NCBI GenBank assembly: GCA_003952965.2
Contig: CM025856.1
Span: forward strand, 14,648,459-14,712,458
Origin: Morella rubra
Lineage: Eukaryota > Streptophyta > Magnoliopsida > Fagales > Myricaceae
DNA: 64,000 nucleotides
Direction: 5' to 3'
Part shown: positions 37,160-47,643 of the stretch, one piece after another
Layout: each line of letters opens with the position of its first letter
How positions within the stretch are numbered: position 1 is the first letter of the stretch
The notes under the pieces: model-generated
Database searches by the model: none
What the model saw: only the letters and a program-made list of their open reading frames with translations
What the model was told of the DNA's origin: nothing
Made by a program: the position numbers and the translations under genes

Positions 37160-37960
37160 AATCAAAATCAAATATTTTCATATAGTACCTCATATATATT
37201 TTGTAATAGTACATTGTATATATTAGTAATATACATTACCTTACACGTATTATATATATAATACCTTATACTATTACTTTAATATATATTACCTTATATA
37301 TATATATATATATAATATACATTTTACATATTATATAATAATACTTCTACATATTATGTAATAGTATTGTACATATTACTTAATATATAGTACCTTGTAT
37401 ATATTACTTAATATATATAACTTGTACATATTATACCTTACTATATAATAGTACCTTGTACATAATATGTAATAGTACTTAATACTTATTAATATATATT
37501 ACCTTATACATATTACATAATAGTACCTTGTACATATTATATAATAGTACCTTATACATATTATATATATTAGTACCTTATACATATTATTTAATATTAT
37601 AGTACTTTATACATATTATTGAATATATATTATCTTATACATATTATATAATAGTACATTGTACATAATATGTAATATTGCCTTGTACATATTGCTTGAT
37701 ATATAGTATCTTGTACATATTATAATAGAATAATAGTACCTTGTACATATTGCATAATAGTACCTTATACATATTATATAATAGTACCTTGTACATATTA
37801 CTTCATATATATTCTTATACATATTACTTAATATATAGTATCTTATACATATACATATTACTTAATATATATTACCTTATACACATAAATAATCAATAAT
37901 ACCTTATACCTTTCGTTATATATGTAATAATACATTATACATTTCAATAATACCACAAGC
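37160..37960. repeat. AT-rich tandem array, about 23-25 bp period
   Basis: About 800 bp consists of irregular copies of a unit like TAGTACCTTGTACATATTA followed by TATA-rich sequence; the alternative word ACCTTATACATATTA is also common. Period and sequence drift along the array. It lies in the middle of the CACTA element and explains the repetitive tyrosine/isoleucine frames on the minus strand. Confidence 0.85.
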
Positions 37961-38841
37961 GTTCGAACATATATATAATGTTCGAACACAAAGCAGCATG
38001 AAATGACGCCGTATTTCAGAAAAAACTTTCGAACATCTATTAGACAACCGTTAGAACGGGAATGAAAACTAAGATGTCGTCATTCATGTAGAAAAATATA
38101 CACTTGAGTGTGTGAAATATACGTTCGAACGGTATTTTAAATGCGCTTTTTTGCCGCCCCTTTTTGGCATACCGTTCTAAAGGAAAAGAATAATTCGAAT
38201 GAGCATTAAAAAGAATAAAACTGTGTCGTACAAATAACTGTTTGAGTGTTTGAAAATAAGGTTCGAATGGTAAATTAAGCACACTTTTTGCCCATCTATT
38301 TTTTGGCGAACTTTCTAATGTAGCAAACAACGTTCGAACGAGACCCACAAACTCAAATATCACAGATTAAATCGTGAGACCTAATTTCCTTACCCTCTCA
38401 ACACAAATTCGCCTCTTGTTTTTTTTTTACACAAATCTTACATTTTTTTTTTTATCTTATTCATATAGGAATATAATCAAATAGAGCTTCTTTTGTGTTT
38501 TGGAGGTAAGATTTATTATCTTTATCCATGAATTTCTTAGTTTTAAAGGTATAGATTTTTGGTTGCTGTGATTTGGATTTGTGGATGAAATTGATATTTA
38601 AATGCTTATGGTTAGTCTCATACATGTTTAGGGGTGTTGAATGCATGTTTTAGGAGTAAAAAAACATGTTTTGGGGATGGATTAGGAGATTTTAGGTCAC
38701 TATTTTTTGTGGATTTTGCGCAGCGTTTGAACGCTGTAAAAGTTTTTGTTCGAACGGTATGCTAAAATGGTTCGTTTATAGGGATGAAAAATACATTCGA
38801 ACAATTCCTTTATACCGTTCAAGTGTATTGTATATGTTTGA

Positions 38842-39428
38842 ACAAGTTCGAATGTTTTTTTTTTCTTTAAGGAAACTTAAAAGTTTAAAATTATGCACAA
38901 CAAATCTAAATTTTATGTGTTGGGCCTCAAATGTACTTGTATACTATAACAATATTAACATTCACATGAAACTAATGAAGAGAATAACAAAAGTTTACGC
39001 AACATTTTTCAAACTAGCATCTTTCATTGTATGGAAATAAATAAAGCGCAATACTCTAGTCAGTAGGGTTTGACTTCTGAAAACTTTTTGACCACACATT
39101 CGACCTAAAAAGCAATTCTTTCCTTCCAAACTAGAACATGCAAAGAACTGCTTTTTAGGTCTGATGTGTGGCCAAAAAAATTTCAGAAGCCAGACCCTAT
39201 TGACTAGAGTATTGCACTTTATTCCTTTCCATACAATGAAAGATGTTGGTTTGAAAAATGTTGTATAAGCTTTTGTCATTCTCTCAATTAGTTTTGTGTG
39301 GATGTTAATATTGTTATAGTGATGCAAGTCCATTTCAGGCCCAACACTTTTTATTTAGATTTGTCGTGCATAATGTAAAACTTCTAATTTTCCTAACAAA
39401 ATAAAAAAAAACATTTTGAACGTGCTCA
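38842..39428. repeat. Long imperfect palindrome (foldback), arms about 280 bp
   Basis: The left arm words ATTATGCAC, TGTTGGGCCT, CTATAACAATATTAACAT, CATCTTTCATTGTATGG, AATACTCTAGTCA and GACCACACAT reappear in reverse complement and reverse order on the right. The centre is near 39135. Arms differ by scattered substitutions. Such a structure would fold into a long hairpin if transcribed. It may be a foldback-type MITE inserted in the CACTA element or a local inverted duplication. Confidence 0.85.
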
Positions 39429-40493
39429 ATAGATCACAATACGTTTGATTGGTGTAAACATGTTACATATAATCTTTCAGCTGCATTAGTCTTGTCTGGG
39501 CCTATAGCTTTTCCTACGCTGATATTAGATCACCTTCATGGAAAACAACATCGGGTAGATCTATAGGTAATTTATTTGAATTTTTCATTCAGTTGACTTT
39601 TTTTAATTATTATTTTTGTCAATTATTTAAGCATTATATTGATTGCAATTTTTGATGTAGGAAGATAAGGATGAAGGCAGAGTTGGAAAAAGTTTTGATG
39701 CATGCAGGGTTGGATACACGACAGCGAAGATAGATTATTTTTTTTATTGTGTATTATATTTGATTGTTTCAAATATTGTGATTAATTATTTAATTGTACA
39801 TTTTGTTAATTAATTTTTTTATTTAATAATACATTTTTGAATAATTTTTTCTAGCAATTTTTTAATTATCTAAAAAATAAAAACAAGCCATTCTAACGTT
39901 TGTTTTAACATTTGAAATCCAACGTGCCTCCAATATGTTCGAACTTTATCGTTTCCTTTCATAAGATATTCGAACAACAATTTTTTAATTCCCTAGTCGA
40001 TATCGAACAGATTTAACAATATTCGTTGAAATGTCATAAAATGTTCAAACATGTATTTACTTTTCGTTTGAAATTGTTCGAATGTTTTCGTCGTCAACCG
40101 TTGTAACATAAAAAGAACGGTTACAAACGAACGTTCCAATTTTGAGAACAGTACCTTAAATTTCAAATGTAAATTTTTTTAGTATTGTTCGAACGTTTAG
40201 TTGTATTATTGAATGCATTTAAATTTTCCGTTGAAATGCGTTCGAATATTATCGTCGACTGTCCGTTCTGAAGAGTTCGAACAGTAAGTTTATTTTGGGA
40301 TTGAATCCTTCCTGTCCCAAAAGGGCACTTTTTGGGATGGAACACCAATTTCATCCCAAAAAACCTTTTGTAAGGGGGTTTGTTGGGATAGTCAGGGCGA
40401 CAGACAGATTTCGTCTCAAAAAACCTTTTAGGATGAAATTTGGATTTTTTGGGACAGAAAAATCCGTCCCAAAAGGCTAAATTTGTTGTAGTG

Positions 40494-41594
40494 TTACTTG
40501 GTCTTTAATTTGCTCACATTGTGCCTCATATTACAAGAAAGTTTTTTCTTTGAATATGAAAGAGCATAATTTAGACCCTTACTATACCTAGGGATGAATA
40601 GGTATTTCAAAAATTAATTCACAACTTTACATAATTAAACCAAAAGCAGAGCTTCACAAGAATAGATTTCAGAAAACATAGATATGTACTCTGCCAACAT
40701 GTTAATTTCACAAATGGAAATTCTTCACTTCGATCGACTTACCAAAACATCAAGATCCAATACGCTTGACCTCATGCGCCAAAAAATGCAGCAAGAGCCT
40801 ATTCAATCGTCAACAAAGATTCATGCACAAATGATCAAGATTGAAATCAATAAGTTCAAGTAAACAAAAACTAATCAAGAGAGGCAAAGAGACAATCAAT
40901 CACACACAAGACACAAAAACTTATTTAAGAAGTGAAAAACCCTTTAAAAAACATCATCACGAGGAAAAAACTACTTCGGGTGTATAGCCACCTAACCAAT
41001 ACACTAAGTGGGTTTAACTTACAAAAGGTGATCTTGTTTACCGTAAAATATTTGTTAAATCACAAGCCCCAATTATAACCATTTAAATGGCACAATTGAA
41101 CCCACATCAAGTGGTTAATTCAGAACCTCTGAATTTCCTCCTTAGTAAATCTTCTCCAAGCGAACTCGCTTCGTGATCACTGGAACATGACTTGTGTCAC
41201 AGTTGGACTCACAATACCCTCCTAGGATGAGCTCTTGCCGATTGCAGAGGAAGAAGAAGTGCGCCGACCCTTTGCCATTACTCTGCAATGCAGAAAAACG
41301 TTTACAGGGTCAAAAGAACGTTCAAACAATATATGACAGTAAAGTAAACACTATCCGAACGTGATGACAAAAAAACTACCAAATAAAAAACGACCAAATA
41401 AAAAACTACCAAATAAAAAAAAAAGATTATTAGTTGTTCATCGTAAATAAAGAACAAAATACAACACACCCCTAAAATCTAAATTACTAATTATCCATCA
41501 ATCCTATGATCTAAGATTCTAAGGCTAACAAGTTAACATTTAATAATTATTAATCTAATATTATGGGCATTTTTCTTAAAAGCAAAAAACTATA
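40494..41594. other. Intergenic, possible LTR remnant
   Basis: No gene is seen. The stretch 40920-41170 contains GAAAAACCC, GAGGAAAAAACTACTTCGGG and CACTAAGTGGG words that remind me of copia LTRs read in reverse, but I could not find paired ends. The rest is AT-rich spacer. Confidence 0.3.
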
Positions 41595-42126
41595 GGGTTA
41601 AGTACTCATTTCATCCCTAGGTTTTGACCTTTTTTAACAAATTGTCTATTGGTTTTCAACTTGATCATTGAGGTCCTTGAGTGTATAACTTTTGTCAAAT
41701 AAGTCCTCTTAAAATTTCATTCTAAAATTAATGATTCACACATCAATTCCAATCATAAGTTAACTTGTAACTCAAAAACTAAAATAATATGACTTACAAT
41801 TTTTTAAAGTTTTTTTCTTAATTTTTTATTTTTAAAATAATTAAAATAATTTACTTTTTTTTTTTTTTTTTTTATGTTTTAAAAAACAAAAAAACTACAA
41901 AAAAGTTAGAAAAAAGTTAGAAAAATTATAAGTCACATGATTCTAGTTTTAGTTGACATGTGTATTGGAACTAGCTTGTGAATTGTTGACTTTATACATA
42001 GAAGTTTAACAAAAGGACTTGTTTGATAAAAATTGCAAACTCAAGGACTTTTATGATCAATTTGAAAACCCAAATACTATTTATTAAAATGGGTCAAAAC
42101 CTAGGGACTAAATAAGTATATAACCC
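41595..42126. mobile_element. Mutator-type MITE, 532 bp
   Basis: Terminal inverted repeats of about 35 bp start GGGTTAAGTACTCATTT on the left and GGGTTATATACTTATTT (reverse complement) on the right, both followed by the word CCCTAGGTTTTGACC. A perfect 9 bp duplication AAAACTATA flanks the element (41586-41594 and 42127-42135), diagnostic of Mutator-like elements. There is no coding capacity. A decayed relative lies at about 46190-46315. Confidence 0.92.
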
Positions 42127-42349
42127 AAAACTATATACTAATAACTAAACTATAGGACCTATACTCTAATACTCATATTGAAAAACAATACCTCCCTCTA
42201 ATCATCCACGTCAAGAGTCACACTATCTATGGAGACCGAGATAATAGAGATCATTTGACTATTGTTAGTAGTCATGTCTGCAAACAAAGAGTGTTTGAAA
42301 AAAAGAACATTTTAAAAAAACATGTATAAATTAAAATAAACAAAGAAAA

Positions 42350-43211
42350 CATTACCTTTATCCATATTATAACTTTCCAAATATTTTGTCCCATCACCAA
42401 TCTCAGGTTTATCTTCATGAACGTCCACAGATTGCAACCAATTCTAAACACATATTAGACCCTCCACAATGTTCGGAGTCAAAGAGCTTTGAAAAGCATC
42501 CAATACACGTCTTCTTGTGCTGAAGACTGACTCAGATGGCACGGTTGTAATTGGGATGACAAGCACATATCGAGCAATCCGAGAAAGTATAGGGAACTTT
42601 ACAGAATTCACTTTCCACTAACCCAGAATATCAAAACCCTTAGTCTTAGGCTCAACCTCCTCCATCAAATACCCATCCACCTCAGATTTGCTTTTTAGGA
42701 CATTTTGTTCAGACATGAAAATGAAATTCTTTCCACAACTGTTCTTCACTCCCACTACTACTAGAAGCACGACCACCAGTTCCTGTTCTTTTAGTCCCTT
42801 GACTCCATGAAGCATTCTCGGAGTGAGAGACAGAGAGAGCTGAGAGAGAAGAGAGAGTGAGAACTGAGAGACAGAGAGAGAGGCTGAGAGTCGTTAGAGA
42901 GGAGAGTGGAGACACAGAGAGAGACAAGAGATTAGAGAGAATGAGTTGGGAGGGGGGAGTTAAACGGGGTTTGAAAATTCCTTAGACCAAAACGCATAAT
43001 TTTGGTCTAGTCCAAAATTGTGCGTTTTGGTTAAAAAAAAAGAAGTACCGAAATTTCGTACAGTTTCAATGGAATTACTGATTCTGCCACATAGGCGATA
43101 TCTCCTACAACCTTCGGTTTTGGTTCTTGGCTACAGGCAGTAGCCGGATGTCGAAATTGTTACAGGAACCAAAATTCCAATACCGACGGTAAATTTGCCC
43201 ACCCTTACCCA
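42350..43211 (-). mobile_element. hAT transposon relic (transposase C-terminus and one end)
   Basis: On the minus strand, 42685-42360 reads EVDGYLMEEVEPKTKGFDIL, then VKFPILSRIARYVLVIPITT, SESVFSTRRRVLDAFQSSL and NIVEGLICV. This is the hATC dimerisation domain. Stop codons follow GFDILG and GLICV, so the frame is dead. The right boundary near 43193-43211 (AATTTGCCCACCCTTACC) has the look of a hAT terminal repeat (reverse complement begins TAAGGGTGGGCAAATT). The opposite end was not found, and the 8 bp duplication is therefore unverified. A GA/CT-rich stretch at 42820-42930 produces spurious frames. Confidence 0.7.
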
Positions 43212-43789
43212 GTTATCCGTTTGAATAGCTATTAAATAGCGTTCGAACGGCTTCGCTCATCAAACAAACGTGTCATTTTGTTGCTCCTAATATAAATGTC
43301 AGAATCACGTGCCCAACCACCCTGTCCGAATAGCTTTGAACGCTGCACAGTCAACCTGTTCTCATTGGTAATGATGTGCCTTGTTTTGTAAACACCTAAT
43401 TTAAAGGAACCCCACAATTAGCCATGGCCGCCTAATTTCCATCTCTCACAACCACCCAAAACACCAACTCTTACAAAATCACAACTAAAATATTTATAAA
43501 CTAAAATGCAACACAATGACACAAAATAATCAGCCACAAACCGCCGGTGGTGGCTCGAATCACAATTTCAAATTCTATGCAAAAAAAAAAAAAAAACAAT
43601 TATAAAAATCTATGATTTTTACACTACGAATCAAATATAAAGGCATGATAGTTACTCGATTCTAATCACAACTTATTTGTTTCCATTATGAAGCAATTCC
43701 TTTTTTTTTTTTCACTTGAAACCTAAAAGGGTAAGTAAGCTGTTTCTAACTATTCAAAAAAGTGCCTAAGGAGAATATGCCAATTTTGT
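43212..43789. other. AT-rich spacer
   Basis: Nothing recognisable. An A-tract lies at 43579-43595 and a T-tract at 43701-43711. Confidence 0.5.
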
Positions 43790-45047
43790 GCTACTAATCA
43801 GCGGTAAGAAGCTTGCGATGCCTATCACTCTGAATTAATTGACGGTTGAGACTTGAGATAATTATTGATTATGTGACATACTTTTATTGAGCTTTTGTTG
43901 GAATATGTTAGTTGGTTTATGTCACATTGTTGGACACTTTTATTAGACTTTAGTCATTATGTTTGAATATGATATTATGTTGGAATTTTGGACAACTTAT
44001 TATATTTGTTATGAGTATTAATGATTATGATATTATGTTGAATAGGTTATGATATTTGTCCATTTGATATGATTATTGATTATGATATTATGTTGAAAAT
44101 TTGAACAGGTTATGATATTTAAATTATATTTGTTGTTTATATATGATCATCAAATGGTGTTAATGGTCCAAAAAAGTTCAAGGAAAACAGCCTAAAACAT
44201 TGAAAAAAATGAAAAGCCCAAAGAAAAAGCCCATTTTTTTTGCCAAACGGTACACAGTTTAAGCGGTTACCATATAACCATTACTGTTAATACCGTCACA
44301 GGCAATGATGGTTATTGTGCTTTAGTGGTGCTATGGCGGTGTCAAATATGTTATTCCATCAATTGCGGTGACGGTGACGGTTTTCGCTAAACCGTCATCT
44401 ACACTACCGTTAACCAGCCCTACAGGGAAGAGGCCTGCGACGCCTATAACTTTGAATTGATTGATTGTTGAGACTTAAGATGATTATTGATTATGTGACA
44501 TACTTTTGTTGGGCTTTTGTTGGAATATGTTGGTTGGTTTATGTCACATTGTTAGACACTTTGTTAGACTTTAATCTTTATGTTTGAATATGATATTATG
44601 TTAGACTTTTGAACAACTTATTATATTTGTTATGAGTATTAATGATTATGATATTATGTTGAATAGGTTATGATATTTGTCCATTTGATATGATTATTGA
44701 TTATGATATTATATTGGAAATTTGAACAGGTTATGATATTTGAATTATATTTGTTGCTTATATATGAGCATCAAATGGTCTTAATGGTCCAAAAAAGTTC
44801 AAGAAAAATAGCCTAAAATACTGAAAAAAATGAAAAGCCCAAGGAAAACAGCCCATTTTATTTTTTGCCCAACGGTACATGGTTTAAGCAGTTACCGTAT
44901 AACGTTACCGTTAATACCGTCACCGGTAAGGGCGGTTATTGTGCCTTAGCGGTGCTGTGGCGGTGTCAAATATATGATTCTGTCAATTGCGGTGACGGTG
45001 ACGGTTTTCGCCGAACCGTCATCTACACTATCGTTAACCACCCCTAA
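43790..45047. repeat. Tandem pair of about 620 bp units, each ending like a hAT terminus
   Basis: GATTATGTGACATAC occurs at 43867 and 44487, 620 bp apart, and long flanks match around both. Each unit ends with a block of GGTGACGGTGACGGTTTTCG followed by CATCTACACTA.CGTTAACCA(G/C)CCCTA (around 44424 and 45047). The terminal CGTTAACCACCCCTA reads TAGGGGTGGTTAACG in reverse complement, like a hAT end. No opposite end was found for either unit. Inside each unit GATTATGATATTATGTTG-type words repeat as well. No coding content. Confidence 0.75.
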
Positions 45048-47357
45048 CTAATCCAACCATATCTTGTAAGAGTTTAAATTCGAAATTTTCTTCCATTTCT
45101 TGTCCAAATAAAATAGCAAAATACTGAGCAAGGTAGACACATAACGTAGATTCTACAACATTTTATTTTTTGTTGCTGTACTAAGATTCAGACAAGATAG
45201 ATCCCTACATTATTAAATATGCATGTAGTGCATGCTATTTATATCTTTCTTTAAACTGCATAATGTGATTCTGATTATAAATTTGTAGAGGATTCAATGT
45301 CTAAAAGAGTTGTTCCAGTTCCCTAAATCAACCTTTACATGAGAGAAGCACAGGTCAGCTAAACCTTGGTGTAGTGCCAACACAAACGCTACATGTTGCG
45401 GGCCTTGGTTATAGCTCACCAAAAAAAGTCCAATATGACTACAGATACAAATACAGAGAGGATATCTCTTACACAAACATAAATACCCAGGATATCTTCA
45501 CAGTTAAGGAATGTTATTATTTGCACAGCCCAATACTGAATTGTTTTTGGCTCGCTCAAGTCCTGGTGTAGACTTAGGTGGCAATTATTCCCGGAGAATA
45601 AACTTTTTGGGAACTTCGGAAGAATAAACTTGACCACTCGGTTTTTTGTGGTTTTTTTTTTTTTCCTTTTAAATACTCCATTATTCTACGCCACTGGACC
45701 AAGAGGTAGATGGTCCACGATTTTACATGACAATCAATTGTATACAGCCATGGATAAGTAAGAGGTGCAAAACTAGCCGTTTGGTAATGAAAAATTTTAA
45801 ACCTTCTGAAGATTTTGTTTTTTTTTTTTTTTAAAAGCTAAAATTTTTACAATAAAACATGAATATCTCAAAAATTTTACACAAATTCCAAAACCTTTCA
45901 CATAAACTTCAATACTTTTTTCATAAAAAAATATCAGATCCTTTCTCTCCTTATTTTTAACTAACTCCTTTACCTTCTTATTAAAAATTCTATTAAATCT
46001 TCACTCTTCTTACTTTTTAACTAACTCCAATAAAAATCATGGGATAAATACACTTCGTACGCTCTAATTATGGGAGGACACTTGACACTTTGCAACATAG
46101 TCTATTATTTTTATAACATTGTACCCACCAACTACTAATGTCAAACACTTTGTATGATTTGGTAAATTTGGATGGAAAATAATTTTTTAGTGTGTGAAAA
46201 TGACAATTTTGTCCCCATAATTTATTTTGCCCTGAGATTTAGTCATTGAATTTTTAAATTGATCATAAAGGCTCTTGAGTTTATATTTTTGATTAAACAA
46301 GTCCTTTCGAATTCTTATATCTCTTTTGTAGGAATATGTGGCATTTAGTCGGAATATTCCCAGATGTACGCATCGATCGACCATAATTTCCGTATTCAAT
46401 AGAGGGATATAATGTCGTTATCCAAAAGGAAATGAAAAAAAAAAAAAAAAACAGAAAAAAAAGAAGTTGGAAGTTATGGTTTGCACATCGACATGAAAGC
46501 ATCTGTACATTCCGATTGAGATCGTCACTAAGTTTTAAGAATTAACAGAAGCCCTGCGTAATTAGTTCAAGGTGACAAAGAGAAGTGCAAAGTCTACCAT
46601 CCAGCACATGTTCACATTTGTTGCATTTTTCAAGCGCAATTAAATATTTCCGAAGATTTTAGCCAGGAGAAAACGCTTCTAGGGAAATAAAAACCTCGAG
46701 CTTGTATCTTGGTAGGTAGGTGCGAAACATATACCTAGCTGTCTGTTCTATCGGGTCCTTGAGAATTTCTTATTGCTTGAAGAGAAGTGAATGCTGAAGG
46801 ATTGCAAGACATTCCTTGATATCTATTAATCACAGACTTGTCAACTTCGAGCTGACGTGCAGTAGAATTTCCTCCTTCCAGCATCCTTATTAACCACTGA
46901 AAATACGATTGCAGGGGAGTCACTATATAGTTCCAATAAATATTGTACATGGATCTCACAAGTAGAGGATTCCAGCAAATTGTACCGCCCACCCTAAATG
47001 AACATAGAATGCAACTATTCTCTCGAGCGACAATCTTTAGTTTCCATCTTGAATTGTCTGCTCGTTGGTAATGCAATCTTTTATTTAGAAAAAAAAACCA
47101 TAAAATGCAATACTTAAACATAATGAAAGCTAAACTTCATAAATCCTACGCATGGCATATATGCAAGTGCTGTTTTTTTTTTTTTTTTTCCTAAGCAATA
47201 TGCAAGTGCTGTTTAATTTTTTAAAAAAAGCAGGGCAGGGTCCGCGCGAACAGTACTTTTCCCTTCAACAAAAAAGCATCATGCCGGATACCGCCAGCCT
47301 TCTTCACATGATAACAATCCCTTCAACAAAAAAGCATCATACAATTCATGTGTTGAC
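45048..47357. other. Upstream part of the left copy of the duplicated Ole e 1 locus
   Basis: 46321-47000 is clearly similar to 60955-61600 (shared words include AGTCTACCATCC, AGCTTGTATCTTGGTAGG, GAATGCTGAAGGATTGCAAG). 45600-45770 more weakly resembles 59165-59340. In both copies a minus-strand frame reads WLIRMLE...ARQLE(V/L)DKS then INRYQGMSCNPSAFTS (46735-47121 here); I do not recognise it. A remnant of the Mutator MITE lies at 46190-46315, and poly-A/T tracts at 45652-45665, 45821-45834 and 46436-46452. Confidence 0.6.
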
Positions 47358-47643
47358 TGTTGGAAATATGCCCTCAAAATCAGTTATTAGAATAATTATG
47401 AGAATTATTTATTTTTGTCGTCACATGTATTTATTATTTATTGGGTATAATATTGTAACATGAGATGTTACACAGTTATGTTGTTAAGTGAAATTGTAGA
47501 AAGTCATGCTGATGATTAAAGAAATCAAAAAGCCGGGAGTATGACTTTTCAGTTCCTTATTCACTTGATAATTGTTCTAGACCGAGGTATATACTTATGT
47601 ACGAATAGGTATACACTTATTGTGCCTCTATTAAATATAATAA

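Larger units (their letters stand above)
34055..40493 (+). mobile_element. CACTA transposon, 6.4 kb, with foreign inserts
   Basis: The left end is CACTATAACAAATTTGAC and the right end is the complement of CACTACAACAAATTTAGC. TTA flanks both sides (34052-34054 and 40494-40496), the CACTA 3 bp duplication. Just inside each end the words TTTTGGGA and TCCCAAAA recur. Deeper in both arms there are dozens of CGTTCGAAC-type words (34870-35660, 37960-38830, 39900-40280), presumably transposase-binding repeats. The interior holds plastid DNA (34200-34730), a broken ORF (35702-36730), an AT-rich tandem array (37160-37960) and a long palindrome (38842-39428). No recognisable En/Spm TNPD-type transposase was found, so it is non-autonomous or decayed. 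Confidence 0.9.

Noticed and set aside
37160-37960. CRISPR-like spaced repeats
   Set aside because: Units are contiguous, AT-rich and degenerate, with no unique spacers, in a eukaryotic transposon.
38759-39333. Two small proteins sharing a NNINIHxKLxxR-type string on opposite strands
   Set aside because: The shared peptide arises because the two frames lie on the two arms of the palindrome.
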